Notes: generated from the sequence alone by a model not told the origin. A stretch of DNA of 64,000 nucleotides from Pandoraea sp. (GCF_004297875.1 NZ_SCSK01000054.1:1-64000); one strand, 5' to 3'. Counted from the first letter of the stretch, positions 37,569 through 46,648 are shown. Translations and numbers: made by a program.

Positions 37569-37934
37569 GTGACAAGCGAAATCATCCGTATTCAAACCAA
37601 CGCACGCATGAGCCAGGTGGTCATTGCCAACGGCTTCGTGCATCTGGCGGGACAGGTTCCCGAAGTGGCCGGCCGTTCGGTGACCGAGCAAACCAACGAG
37701 GTGCTCGTACGCATCGACGCCTTGCTGGCCTTGGCCGGCGTCGACAAAACGCGGCTCGTCAGTGCCAACATCTGGTTGTCGGACCCCAAGCATTTCGCGG
37801 ACTTCAATGCGGTCTGGGAGGCGTGGGTGCCGGCCGGCCAGGCGCCCACGCGAGCGTGCGTGCAAGCGCTGCTGATGAAGCCGGGCTGCGATGTGGAAGT
37901 GGCTGTGACGGCGCTCGCTCGCATTGCAACATAA
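37569..37934 (+). CDS. RidA/YjgF-family reactive imine deaminase
   Basis: The 121-residue protein has the RidA pattern: VIANGFVHLAGQVPE, EQTNEVLVRIDALLALAGVDKTRLVSANIWLSD and WEAWVPAGQAPTRACVQALL. The last includes the conserved Arg that binds the substrate carboxylate. RidA proteins hydrolyse reactive imines or enamines made by amino-acid oxidases and lyases. The start is GTG 37569. The following gene encodes an FAD amino-acid oxidoreductase whose imine product RidA would handle, a coherent pairing. Confidence 0.9.
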   Translation: MTSEIIRIQTNARMSQVVIANGFVHLAGQVPEVAGRSVTEQTNEVLVRIDALLALAGVDKTRLVSANIWLSDPKHFADFNAVWEAWVPAGQAPTRACVQALLMKPGCDVEVAVTALARIAT

Positions 37935-37944
37935 CGGGGCGCCG

Positions 37945-39177
37945 ATGAAGTTCGATAGTGTCGTGCTCGGCGGTGGCATCGTCGGTGTCTCGGTGGCCGT
38001 GCATCTGCAAAAGCGCGGTCGCGCGGTCGCGCTGGTCGATCGCAGGGCGCCGGGTAACGAAACCTCGTTCGGCAATGCGGGCCTGATTCAGCGAGAAGGC
38101 GTCTATCCGTACGCCTTTCCCCGCGACTTTGGCACGCTGTTGCGCTATGCGCGCAATCGCTCGCCCGATGTGCGCTACCACGCCGATGCGATTCTCGAGA
38201 TCGCTCCGTTTCTGTGCCGATATTGGCACTATTCCCAGCCAGCCCGGCACGCGGCGATTGCCCGGGCCTACGCCACGCTGATCGAGCACTGCGTGAGCGA
38301 GCATCGCGCGCTGGCGCAAGACGCGGGCGCCGACGGCCTGCTGCGCCGCAGCGGCTGGATCAAGATTTTCCGCTCGGCAGCCAAGCAGGACGAAGAACTG
38401 AGGCAGGTCGAAAAATGGCGGCGTGAGTTCGGCGTCGAGTTCGAGGCACTCGACGCGGGGCGTCTGCGGCAAATGGAGCCCGACCTCGATCGCTCGCTGC
38501 TGGGCGGGCTGCACTACACCGCAGCGGACTCGGTGAGCGACCCGAACGCGCTGGTGAGTGCGTATGCGCGGTATTTCGAGCGACTGGGCGGGCGGGTTTT
38601 GCAGGGCGACGCCACCACACTGCAGGATGCCTGGACGGTTCAGACCGAGGCCGGTCCAATCGAGGCCGGCTCGGCAGTCGTCGCGCTTGGACCATGGTCG
38701 AATGACATCACCACGCGGCTGGGCTACCGTTTGCCGCTGGCCGTCAAGCGCGGCTACCACATGCACTATGCCGGCAAGGCGGGGGCTCGGCTCAATCACC
38801 CGGTGCTCGATGTGGAGAGCGGCTTTTTGCTCGCACCGATGGCGCGCGGCATCCGGCTGACCACTGGGGTCGAGCTGGCGCATCGTGACGCGCCGAAAAC
38901 GCCGGTGCAACTGGCGGCAGTCGAGCCGGTGGCGCGCACGCTGTTTCCGCTGGACCAGCGCATCGACGCCGAACCGTGGATGGGCCGGCGACCCTGCACC
39001 CCCGACATGATGCCGATCATCGGGCCGGCGCCGCGCCACCGCAATTTGTGGTTCGCTTTCGGTCACGCGCATCATGGCCTCACGCTGGGCGCGGTCACGG
39101 GCAGGCTGCTCGCCGAGATGATGACCGGCGAGGCGCCACTGGTCGATCCCCGGCCATTTCGCGCCGATCGCTTTTAG
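37945..39177 (+). CDS. FAD-dependent D-amino-acid dehydrogenase-like oxidoreductase (DadA type)
   Basis: The 410-residue protein has the N-terminal FAD-binding VVLGGGIVGVSVAVHL motif and NETSFGNAGLI. The DadA-like C-terminus has KRGYHMHY, WMGRRPCTPDMMPIIGPAP and FGHAHHGLTLG. It should oxidise a D-amino acid or related amine to an imine and pass electrons to the respiratory chain. It is the last gene of the MFS-amidase-RidA operon. Sarcosine or glycine oxidase activity is also possible. Confidence 0.87.
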   Translation: MKFDSVVLGGGIVGVSVAVHLQKRGRAVALVDRRAPGNETSFGNAGLIQREGVYPYAFPRDFGTLLRYARNRSPDVRYHADAILEIAPFLCRYWHYSQPARHAAIARAYATLIEHCVSEHRALAQDAGADGLLRRSGWIKIFRSAAKQDEELRQVEKWRREFGVEFEALDAGRLRQMEPDLDRSLLGGLHYTAADSVSDPNALVSAYARYFERLGGRVLQGDATTLQDAWTVQTEAGPIEAGSAVVALGPWSNDITTRLGYRLPLAVKRGYHMHYAGKAGARLNHPVLDVESGFLLAPMARGIRLTTGVELAHRDAPKTPVQLAAVEPVARTLFPLDQRIDAEPWMGRRPCTPDMMPIIGPAPRHRNLWFAFGHAHHGLTLGAVTGRLLAEMMTGEAPLVDPRPFRADRF

Positions 39178-39278
39178 GTCGCGCGGCTCCCAGGTCGCCG
39201 GCCCCGGCGGCGGATGATTTCGCCAATCGACGCGATCAGGACATTCAATTGTTCTTTTCGCGCTGCCCGTTCCATGAT

Positions 39279-39299
39279 TCACGTGTGAGAAATACGTGA
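39279..39299. promoter_or_regulatory. Interrupted palindrome upstream of the Nramp gene
   Basis: TCACGT (39279-39284) and ACGTGA (39294-39299) are inverted repeats nine bases apart, 25 bp before the Nramp start. A metal-responsive repressor site is possible, but the sequence does not match the Fur or MntR consensus that I know. Confidence 0.3.
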
Positions 39300-39323
39300 C
39301 GACTGGAACGAGAGATTTTGGCA

Positions 39324-40631
39324 ATGACGAGCGCCCAGGCACAACTCGGGATGAGCGAACGCACCACGCTGGCCATCGGCGAGGCGCTCGCCGCACGCAG
39401 CGTCGGGTGGCGCGCCAGGCTGCTGTTCGTCGGCCCGGCCGTGGTGGCCTCCATCGCGTATATGGATCCGGGCAACTTCGCCACCAACCTGCAAGCCGGC
39501 GCCAGGTACGGTTACTCGCTGCTGTGGGTCGTCGTGGCGGCCAATCTCATTGCGATGCTGTTCCAGGCACTCTCGGCCAAGCTCGGCATCGTCACGCAGC
39601 GTAATCTGGCCGAACTGGTGAGCGCGCAGTTTGCCCGGCCCGTGGTGCTGGCCATGTGGGGCATCAGCGAGATTGCGGCGATGGCGACCGATCTGGCGGA
39701 GTTTTTGGGCGGTGCAATCGGTTTGTCGCTGCTTTTGCATTTGCCGCTGATGCTCGGCATGGTCATCACCGGCATCGTCACCTACGGCATCCTGTTGGCT
39801 GAGAAACGCGGATTCCGGCCGCTCGAGCTGATCATCGGCGCGCTGGTGGCGACCATTGCGCTGTCCTACCTGATGGAGCTGCTGATCGTACCGGTCGGGT
39901 GGGCGGCTGCCGCGCGCGGCGCGATCGTGCCGCAACTGTCCGATGCCGGCGCGCTGACCGTGGCCGTCGGCATCCTCGGCGCGACCGTCATGCCGCATGC
40001 GATATTCCTGCACTCCGGCCTGGTGCAGGGCCGTGCGCCGGCGCGTACCGAAGGCGCGCGCCGGAAGCTGGTCAAACTGTCCAATCTCGAGGTCGTGACT
40101 GCCCTTTCGGCGGCGGGACTCATCAACATGGCAATGATCGTGATGGCATCCGGCGCTTTTCACGCGGGCCATCCGGAGGTCGCCGAAATCGAGACCGCCT
40201 ACCGCGCGCTCACACCCATGCTCGGGGCGGGCGCCGCAGTCCTCTTTCTGGTCTCGCTGATGGCCTCCGGCGTCTCGAGTTCGGTGGTCGGCACCCTGGC
40301 CGGGCAGATGATCATGCAGGGCTTCGTCGGCACGCGGCTGCCGCTGTGGTTGCGCCGGGCGGCCACGATGCTGCCGGCTTTCGTGGTCGTTGGCTGCGGC
40401 GTGAGTGCGACGCAGGCGCTGGTGTATAGCCAGGTCGTGCTGAGCTTTGCCTTACCGGTACCGATGATTGCGGTGGCGATTTTCACCTGCCGGCGCGACA
40501 TCATGGGCAGTTTCGTCAATAGCCGGCTTGTCGCCGCCTCGGCAGTCGCGGGTGCCGCGGTAATTCTCGCGCTCAATGCCGTGTTATTGCTGCAAACGTT
40601 TGGGCTCGCCATCCCCGGCTTCACCCGCTAG
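39324..40631 (+). CDS. mntH: Nramp-family divalent metal (manganese/iron) transporter
   Basis: The 435-residue inner-membrane protein has 11 predicted helices and both metal-site motifs: DPGN (48-51) in helix 1 and the helix 6 segment TVMPHAIFLHSGLVQ, with its MPH. It takes up Mn(II) or Fe(II) with protons. ATG 39324 is used; a TTG two codons upstream and an ATG at 39351 are alternatives. It is single, not linked to mntR, and has a palindrome just upstream. Confidence 0.92.
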   Translation: MTSAQAQLGMSERTTLAIGEALAARSVGWRARLLFVGPAVVASIAYMDPGNFATNLQAGARYGYSLLWVVVAANLIAMLFQALSAKLGIVTQRNLAELVSAQFARPVVLAMWGISEIAAMATDLAEFLGGAIGLSLLLHLPLMLGMVITGIVTYGILLAEKRGFRPLELIIGALVATIALSYLMELLIVPVGWAAAARGAIVPQLSDAGALTVAVGILGATVMPHAIFLHSGLVQGRAPARTEGARRKLVKLSNLEVVTALSAAGLINMAMIVMASGAFHAGHPEVAEIETAYRALTPMLGAGAAVLFLVSLMASGVSSSVVGTLAGQMIMQGFVGTRLPLWLRRAATMLPAFVVVGCGVSATQALVYSQVVLSFALPVPMIAVAIFTCRRDIMGSFVNSRLVAASAVAGAAVILALNAVLLLQTFGLAIPGFTR

Positions 40632-40685
40632 TGCGGGCCGTGGCCACCGTTGCGCTACGGCGCGGCCGCCGGGGCGTACCGGCAC

Positions 40686-40720
40686 TTGTCCACAGAAATT
40701 GTTCGTAAGGTTGTGGATAA
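40686..40720. promoter_or_regulatory. Pair of inverted DnaA-box-like sites
   Basis: TTGTCCACA (40686-40694) lies on the plus strand, and TGTGGATAA (40712-40720) is the reverse complement of the perfect box TTATCCACA. They face each other with 17 bases between, in a non-coding gap. They could bind DnaA as a titration or regulatory site; no other origin features are present. Confidence 0.4.
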
Positions 40721-40840
40721 TTGATCTGCAAACTGGGCAATGGCTTGATTTGCTTCAGATTTTCAATGCTGTATCCGAGCGCGGCAAAACGCGGGCCCTG
40801 AGGAGGGCGCCGGTTGCCGGCCCTGACTTGCCGGCCCCCG

Positions 40841-41167
40841 TCAATGTCGATCGGGTCCACGGCCGTGACCGGGCCCGTGATCGTAACCATGACCGCGATC
40901 GTGATCGGGGCGACGGTGGCGCCACGGGTCCCGGTCGTGCGGATGGTGCCGGATCCAGTCGTCGCGGTCCCAGTAGCGATGGCCGTCCCAGTAGCGGTCG
41001 CCATGCAGGCCGATGGTGATGCTCACGTCGACCGGCATCAAGCGCGGTTGACCATACACGGCGAGCGCCGGACCCTCATAGGCCTGCGAGGAACCGGCCG
41101 CGACGAGCGCGCCGCCGGCAAGTGCCGCAGCGATGATCGAGCGAGCGATACGGTGGTTTTTTTTCAT
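40841..41167 (-). CDS. Small secreted His/Arg/Asp-rich protein
   Basis: The 108-residue protein starts at ATG 41167 after a GGAG element. It has a clear Sec signal peptide (1-29, AALAGGALVAAGSSQA). The mature part has a short hydrophobic region, the repeats DRYWDGHRYWDRDDW, and a tail made almost only of H, D, R, G and P. Such tails may bind metal or polyanions, but no family is recognised. The longer frame upstream of 41167 is not credible because it begins far before the signal peptide. Confidence 0.65.
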   Translation of the reverse strand: MKKNHRIARSIIAAALAGGALVAAGSSQAYEGPALAVYGQPRLMPVDVSITIGLHGDRYWDGHRYWDRDDWIRHHPHDRDPWRHRRPDHDRGHGYDHGPGHGRGPDRH

Positions 41168-41606
41168 GATGTGTTCTCCAGAGCCAGATGAGGGTAGGCA
41201 CGTGCCGGCCGGCACAATGCGCTGCGGCATGGCGCTACCAAGCGAGGTCATCCTAGCGCGGCAAGGCGGTGCAAACGTGACAACTTGTAAGCGCGCATTT
41301 CCGCATGTAACCGGGCAGCGTGCTTCCTCGGTAAAAAAGCCTGATTTCATGGGGCTTGCGGGCGACCGCCCGTGCGGCCGGGGGACCGTCGCTGTTACAT
41401 CTATTGCGGGGAAGTAATGTTCCTGCGCACCGCATCGGCGGCACTGCGGCAACGGCGGGGGTGGCCGCAGTGCCCGGCTGCGCGCGCTGCCGCAACGGCT
41501 GGCGCGCAGGGTGATATAGTTGACGGATAAGACAAAGCTGTGCCAACGCGCAGGCAATGTGGATCGCACCGGCCGTCCTGATCGGTTGGCCTTTCTAGGA
41601 AATGTA
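41168..41606. other. Intergenic region before argC
   Basis: These 439 bp lie between the divergent secreted-protein gene and argC. A TATAGT near 41513 and TTGACG near 41518 are promoter-like but not correctly ordered for one promoter. I see no RNA gene or strong operator. A C-G hairpin near 41370 has no T-tract. Confidence 0.35.
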
Positions 41607-42560
41607 ATGGCAGCAAAACCCGCTATTTATGTCGATGGCCAGCATGGCACCACCGGATTGCAAATTCTCGATCTGCTGGCGCAGCGCGACGAATTCGAAC
41701 TGATTTCGATTGCCGAGAGCGATCGGCGGTCGCTCGAACACCGGCGTCGCGCGCTTAACGGCGCGGACGTGGTGATTCTCTGCCTGCCTGATGATGCCTC
41801 GCGAGAAGCGGTGTCGCTAATCGAGAATCCCAAGGTGCGCGTGATCGACGCGAGTACGGCGTACCGTATCGCTCCCGATTGGGTATACGGCTTTCCCGAG
41901 CTCACCGATGGGCACCGCGCACGCATTGCCGAAGCGCCGCGGGTCAGCAATCCCGGGTGCTACGCGACCGGCGCAATTGCGCTGCTTCGGCCGCTGGTGC
42001 AGCGCGGCGTCGTACAACCCGACCAGGCGATGCACATCGTCGGCGTGTCCGGCTATACCGGTGGCGGCAAGGCGCTGATACAGATTCACGAAGGCGAGGA
42101 TCCCGAGCCTTTCGCCCTTTATGGCACCAAGCTGGCTCACAAGCACGTGCCGGAAATCCAGATGCACGCGCATTTGCGCCGCCGGCCGATTTTCGTGCCC
42201 AGCGAAGGACATTTCCCGACCGGCATGCTGGTGATCGTCACCCTGGCGCGCGAGTCGCTGAACGGCGATGGGGCCGCCGTGCATGGCGCGCTGGCTGAAC
42301 ACTACCGCGACGCGGCTTTCGTCAGTGTCGTGCCGGCGGACTCACGCGAGCAGTTGTTGCGCGGCGACTTCATTCGCGCCGATACCCTCAGCGGCACCAA
42401 CCAGCTCGAGCTGATGGCGTTCGCGAGTCCGTCGGGCGAAGAGATTCTGTTGGTGGCGCGCCTTGACAATCTCGGCAAGGGCGCCTCGGGCGCGGCGGTC
42501 CAGAACCTGAATCTGATGCTCGGCATCGACGAGCGCACCGGGTTGGCCGGCGCGCGCTGA
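41607..42560 (+). CDS. argC: N-acetyl-gamma-glutamyl-phosphate reductase, short type 2 form
   Basis: The 317-residue enzyme has the N-terminal nucleotide site VDGQHGTTGLQI, the catalytic C118 in NPGCYATG, and SGYTGGGKALI. The length and HGTTG start mark the short, type 2 ArgC found in many Proteobacteria. It reduces N-acetylglutamyl phosphate with NADPH in arginine synthesis. The frame is open upstream, but ATG 41607 begins the Rossmann strand. It stands alone, with no other arg genes nearby. Confidence 0.92.
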   Translation: MAAKPAIYVDGQHGTTGLQILDLLAQRDEFELISIAESDRRSLEHRRRALNGADVVILCLPDDASREAVSLIENPKVRVIDASTAYRIAPDWVYGFPELTDGHRARIAEAPRVSNPGCYATGAIALLRPLVQRGVVQPDQAMHIVGVSGYTGGGKALIQIHEGEDPEPFALYGTKLAHKHVPEIQMHAHLRRRPIFVPSEGHFPTGMLVIVTLARESLNGDGAAVHGALAEHYRDAAFVSVVPADSREQLLRGDFIRADTLSGTNQLELMAFASPSGEEILLVARLDNLGKGASGAAVQNLNLMLGIDERTGLAGAR

Positions 42561-42654
42561 GCGGGTTGGCAGCCCGGTTTCCGGTCACGGCGCACCCATG
42601 GATTTGCCACGCGCCACTCGACATGACGAGGTTGCGCTTCAGCGGGAGCTCACC

Positions 42655-43215
42655 ATGGCAAGAAATCGTTGGATATCCTATTTATTCGCGCCTCGCCGCG
42701 GCCGGCACTCCGGCCGGGCGATGACACTGCTGGCCTGCATGGCGGCGCTGCTGCTTGGCGCCTGCGCGCAGCCCTGGGAATCATTCCAGGCCGGCGAGCC
42801 GGTCTCCGCCGTGGTCGCCAGGCTGGGGCCGCCGCGTGAAGTCTATACGCTGGCCGACGGCACCAGGCGGCTGATGTGGCCGACCCAGCCGATGGGCGAG
42901 GTGACCACCGCGGTGCACGCGAGTGCCGACGGCAAAGTGCTCAGTGTGCGGCAGGTACTACAGCCCAGCGAGTTTTACCGGGCACGGATCGGCAAGTGGA
43001 CCCAACAGGACGTGCTCGAGCACTTTGGCCAGCCCGCGGAGAAGGCGTACTTCCCGCTGCAAAAACGCGAAGTCTGGAGCTATCGCTTCCTGCAGGACGG
43101 GCAGTGGTACCAGCTTTATCACTTCCTGTTCGACGACGCCGGCGTGTTGCGCGGGACGCAGCAAAGTCCGGATCCGCTGCACGAGCGCGCCGGCGGCGAC
43201 AACGTGGTGATGTAG
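42655..43215 (+). CDS. Lipoprotein with two BamE-like repeats
   Basis: From ATG 42655 the protein has 186 residues; a start at 42721 is also possible. The lipobox LLLGAC lies in a hydrophobic signal. Two similar segments follow: AGEPVSAVVARLGPPREVYTLADGTRRLMW and TQQDVLEHFGQPAEKAYFPLQKREVWSYRF, each with the small-domain pattern of BamE/SmpA (a helix, LGxP, then strands). An outer-membrane place is inferred from the missing Asp at +2. The function is unknown; it is not BamE itself, as the length and doubling differ. Confidence 0.68.
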   Translation: MARNRWISYLFAPRRGRHSGRAMTLLACMAALLLGACAQPWESFQAGEPVSAVVARLGPPREVYTLADGTRRLMWPTQPMGEVTTAVHASADGKVLSVRQVLQPSEFYRARIGKWTQQDVLEHFGQPAEKAYFPLQKREVWSYRFLQDGQWYQLYHFLFDDAGVLRGTQQSPDPLHERAGGDNVVM

Positions 43216-43516
43216 AAAACGCCGAGTCCGGGCCTCGCCGATTGTCGCCTTGCAGGGTGCCGGCCAGTTGCGGCGCGCTACGAGGAACGGTCCGACTCGA
43301 TTCGGCTTACTATGCTAGGATCGTCAGCGGCGCGTGTTCATCCCCCCGACGACGAAGCGATACACGTCGCGGTCGTCCGAGCGGCGCCGGTGGCGAGCGC
43401 GGCTTTGCTTTCACGGTGGTTGGTCAGAGCTGATTTCGTGTTGTGCGAGAGCATCGCGAAAAGGCGCGCGTCCATGGGACTGTTCAGTCAGATCAAACCG
43501 GATAGGAGAGAATCAA
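43216..43516. other. Intergenic region before the CHRD gene
   Basis: About 300 bp with no credible gene. TATGCT near 43312 could be a -10 element for the CHRD gene, but no matching -35 is convincing. A TAGGAGAG ribosome site ends the region. Confidence 0.35.
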
Positions 43517-43972
43517 ATGCGAATTTCGATGTCACGGCGGGCTGTTCTGATGGTTGGCGGGCTTGCACTGGCGGGCTCGATGAGTTTGGCCAATGCGGCG
43601 CCGCTTTCATTCACGGTACCGCTCGACGGCGCGCATGAAGTGCCGGCGGTGCAAAGTCCCGGCAGCGGAAGTGCTGCGCTGACCTACGATCCGGCCACGC
43701 ACGTCGTGACCTGGGACATCACGTTCAGCGGCCTGTCGAGCGAGGCCACGATGGCGCACATTCACGCAGGCGCGGCGGGCAAGAACGGGCCTGTCAAGGT
43801 CTGGCTGTCGAAGAAGGGCGCCGCGGTCAGCAGCCCGATCAAGGGCGAAGCCAAGCTCTCGCCCGCCGACGCGAAAGCGTTCCTGGCCGGCGACACCTAC
43901 ATCAACGTGCATACCAAGGACCATCCGGCCGGCGAAATTCGCGGCCAGGTTACCCCGCCCAAGGGGGAATGA
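43517..43972 (+). CDS. Secreted CHRD-domain protein
   Basis: The 151-residue protein has a signal peptide (about 1-27, ending ANAA). A single CHRD domain follows, recognised by LDGAHEVPAVQSPGSGSAALTYD, MAHIHAGAAGKNGPVKVWL and AGDTYINVHTKDHPAGEIRGQV, with conserved histidines that may bind metal. The ATG follows TAGGAGAG. CHRD domains occur in chordin and in many bacterial secreted proteins of unknown role. It is convergent with the cytochrome b gene eight bases downstream. Confidence 0.88.
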   Translation: MRISMSRRAVLMVGGLALAGSMSLANAAPLSFTVPLDGAHEVPAVQSPGSGSAALTYDPATHVVTWDITFSGLSSEATMAHIHAGAAGKNGPVKVWLSKKGAAVSSPIKGEAKLSPADAKAFLAGDTYINVHTKDHPAGEIRGQVTPPKGE

Positions 43973-43980
43973 CGTAGTCG

Positions 43981-44658
43981 CTAGAGGAAGTTGGCGATCA
44001 GTGCCGTCGCTGCGGCACCGATCGCCAGCATCAGCAGGGCGCGTGCCGGCGGCGCTTGCCGCGGTGCGGCAACTCCGGCCGGCAGGCGCTTGCGGCCTGT
44101 CAGCATCGGGCGCAGCAGATTGTGCCCTTTAAGGATGGCATAAAGCGCGATCGCCAGCACGTGCAGCGCGACGCAAGCCAGGAGCGCATCCCACAACAGG
44201 GCATGCAGCGCCGTGATCGCGTTGGCGATCGGCGCCGGCACCCAGGCGGTCAGAGGCCCATTGTCGGCGACGTCATTGTTGACGTACAACCCCGTGAGCG
44301 TCTCGCCCAGCAGCAAGCCGAGCAACAGCATTACCATCCAGCCGCCGGCGGGATTGTGGCCGACCTGCCTGTCGGGCTCGCGCCGCGTCAAATGCCGTAG
44401 ATGTTGCCATGCGGCCGCAGGTGACGCGACAAAGGTTCGAAATCGTGCCGTATCGCTGCCGAAGCAGCCCCACAGCAGGCGAAACAGCACCAGCGCCAGC
44501 AATGCCTGGCCAATCCAGACGTGCCAATCCATCCAGTTCAGGCGTGCCGTGACGTAGGCCGCGGCCACCAGCACCACCGCCAGCCAATGGAATAGTCGCG
44601 TCGGTGCGTCCCACACACTGACCGAACGCGTGATCGGTGCCGGTTGTTCAGACGCCAT
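43981..44658 (-). CDS. Cytochrome b561-type membrane protein
   Basis: The 225-residue protein has four predicted membrane helices. The family start VWDAPTRLFHWLAVVLV carries the first heme-ligand His, and HNPAGGWMVMLLLG and the His residues in the last helices (ALHALLW, ALHVLAIALY) follow. It should bind two b hemes and move electrons between quinol and a partner, often a cytochrome c. ATG 44658 is chosen. Its start overlaps the end of the AraC-type gene by 11 bases, so the two are transcribed together. Confidence 0.85.
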   Translation of the reverse strand: MASEQPAPITRSVSVWDAPTRLFHWLAVVLVAAAYVTARLNWMDWHVWIGQALLALVLFRLLWGCFGSDTARFRTFVASPAAAWQHLRHLTRREPDRQVGHNPAGGWMVMLLLGLLLGETLTGLYVNNDVADNGPLTAWVPAPIANAITALHALLWDALLACVALHVLAIALYAILKGHNLLRPMLTGRKRLPAGVAAPRQAPPARALLMLAIGAAATALIANFL

Positions 44659-45544
44659 GACGTGTCCGGCGTACGGGCGCATTGGCCGCGACAATGTCTC
44701 GCGGCGACACGCCGAGCAGGCGATTCATCCAGTGCGCCATATGGCTTTGATGGGCAAACCCGGTGTCCAGCGCGATCTGGCTGGCGCCTAACTTGCCCTG
44801 CTCCAATAGCATGCTGGCCCGCTCGACGCGACGTTGTATCACATAGCGATGCACCGGCATGCCCAGCGTTTCCCGAAATAGCACCTTGAAGTGGGGCACG
44901 CTCAGGCCGGCCATGGCGGCGAGTTCGACAAGGGTAAGCCGCTCGGCGAGGTGGCTGTCGATGTATTCGATCAGACGGGTGGCTACGACCGGCGCCAGCT
45001 TCCGGCGCCGACGGTCCTCGAGCGATGGCACTGTGCCGATCAGGCGCACGATCATCGCCGTGCACAGGCTTTCCGCATATAACGGATCGGACGCTTCGTC
45101 GGCCTCCAGTTCGGCGCGCAAGGCCCAGGCCAGATGCTGAAAGCGGATATCGCGCAGTTGCAGTTGTGGCCGAATGCCCGCCTGGGCAGTTTTCAGATTC
45201 AATTGATCGAAGGTTTTGCGTGCCAGCGGCTCGCCGATCCAGATGCTGAAGATCGTGCAACTGGCATCGTCCGTCCATTGTCCGTCGAGCCCGGCGGGAA
45301 TCACGTCGGCGTCGCCGTGCGCCTGAAGGCGCGCGCGGCGTTGATTTTCACAACGGCAGTGCGCCTTGACCGGCGTTCCCACGTGCACCCCGATACGATG
45401 CACCGGCATGGCAGGTATGCGGTGCAAACCTGCCGATACGCTCATCAGGTCAGCGCCGAATCCATGCCAGCCCAGACCAGCGCTGGAGCGCAGGCGAACG
45501 CGGGTGCCGCTGTGCGGCAAGGCAATGGGCGAAGCGGCATTCAT
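44648..45544 (-). CDS. AraC-family transcriptional regulator
   Basis: The protein has 298 residues from ATG 45544, which follows GAGG; the frame stays open for another 950 bases upstream, but that part has no similarity and is antisense to a dehydrogenase gene. The C-terminal AraC domain has LTLVELAAMAGLSVPHFKVLFRETLGMPVHRYVIQRRVERA and ASQIALDTGFAHQSHMAHWMNRLLGVSP. The N-terminal part is a cupin-like sensor of unknown ligand. It overlaps the cytochrome b gene and is divergent from the NmrA-like gene. Confidence 0.87.
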   Translation of the reverse strand: MNAASPIALPHSGTRVRLRSSAGLGWHGFGADLMSVSAGLHRIPAMPVHRIGVHVGTPVKAHCRCENQRRARLQAHGDADVIPAGLDGQWTDDASCTIFSIWIGEPLARKTFDQLNLKTAQAGIRPQLQLRDIRFQHLAWALRAELEADEASDPLYAESLCTAMIVRLIGTVPSLEDRRRRKLAPVVATRLIEYIDSHLAERLTLVELAAMAGLSVPHFKVLFRETLGMPVHRYVIQRRVERASMLLEQGKLGASQIALDTGFAHQSHMAHWMNRLLGVSPRDIVAANAPVRRTRHGV

Positions 45545-45739
45545 CGTGGGGCCTCGTGGAGCGCGCCAAGGGTGCTGGCATTGTACTGCGTCCATGGCGC
45601 TTGCATCGACGCCGGGGTTGCCGTGGTGCTCGTAAAAAGTCATCCAAATCCGCGCAAAGCGATCCTTCCATGCGCGCGGGATGGGCTCGGCGCTCCTAAG
45701 ATCCCGGAGTATGAAACAGAGATCGACAAGGAGCTTGGC

Positions 45740-46648
45740 ATGTTCGTGATATTTGGTGCGGCGGGCAATGTCGGCCGCGCCAGTGCCGCCGCGTTGCGGC
45801 AGGCGGGGTGCTCGGTGCGAGCAGTGGTGCGCCAGGCCGGGCAAGCCGAGCCGTTGGTTCGGCTCGGCTGCGAAATCGCCGTGGCGGATCTGGGCGATCC
45901 GGTGACGGTCGCACGCGCGCTCGACGGCGCGCAGGCAGTGCAGATGCTGTGCCCGGTGCCGCGATCGGGAAGCCAGCCCGCGCAGGCGATGCGCCACATG
46001 ATTGGCGTCGCTGCCGGCGCATTGCTGATGAATCCACCGCCCCGGGTCGTGGCGCTGTCTGACTACGGTGCTGAGCTTCGCGGCGGGACCGGCATTACCG
46101 AGCTGTTCCACGAGCTGGAGTCGCGCCTCGCGCCGCTCGGTACCCGCCTGTGCCTGTTGCGCTCGGCCGAGCACATGCACAACTGGGCGCGCGTCATGCC
46201 GGTCGCGCTGGCCACCGGCGTGTTGCCCAGCCTGCACGATCCCTTGAGCAAGCGGTTTCCGTGCGTGGCCGCGCAAGACGTCGGACGCCTGGCTGCCGAA
46301 TTGCTGAGCGGCGCATTCGATTCGACAGCCTGTGCCGGGCCGCCCGTGGTCAGCGTGGAGGGGCCCGAACGGGTGAGCGCGCTCGACGTGGCTCGGGTGC
46401 TCGGCGATGTCAGCGGCCGTGAAATGGTCGCCCGCGCGGTGCCACGCGGGGAGTGGGCGGCCATGCTGGGACAGGCCGGATTGAGCGGGCAGCACGTGCG
46501 GCTGATTTGTGATCTATACGATGCGCACAACGCGGGCCGTATCGACGTCGAGCCTGACGTTGGACAATGCCGCCGCGGCAAGACGACGCTGGCGCAAGCA
46601 TTCGCCGCCATCGTGCCGCGTGTGACGGCGGCCATGTCCCTCCAGTAA
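45740..46648 (+). CDS. NmrA/atypical SDR-type NAD(P)-binding protein
   Basis: The 302-residue protein starts with FVIFGAAGNVGRASAAALRQAG, the GxxGxxG variant of atypical SDRs, followed by VRAVVRQ, ADLGDP and LLRSAEHMHNW. The classical YxxxK pair is not evident. NmrA-like proteins act as redox sensors or quinone/NADPH reductases. ATG 45740 follows AAGGAG. It is divergent from the AraC-type gene, a common regulator-target pair. Confidence 0.82.
   Translation: MFVIFGAAGNVGRASAAALRQAGCSVRAVVRQAGQAEPLVRLGCEIAVADLGDPVTVARALDGAQAVQMLCPVPRSGSQPAQAMRHMIGVAAGALLMNPPPRVVALSDYGAELRGGTGITELFHELESRLAPLGTRLCLLRSAEHMHNWARVMPVALATGVLPSLHDPLSKRFPCVAAQDVGRLAAELLSGAFDSTACAGPPVVSVEGPERVSALDVARVLGDVSGREMVARAVPRGEWAAMLGQAGLSGQHVRLICDLYDAHNAGRIDVEPDVGQCRRGKTTLAQAFAAIVPRVTAAMSLQ

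Noticed and set aside
45544..46495. N-terminal extension of the AraC gene frame up to 46495
   Set aside because: The extra part is antisense to the NmrA-like gene and unlike any AraC protein; ATG 45544 has a ribosome site.
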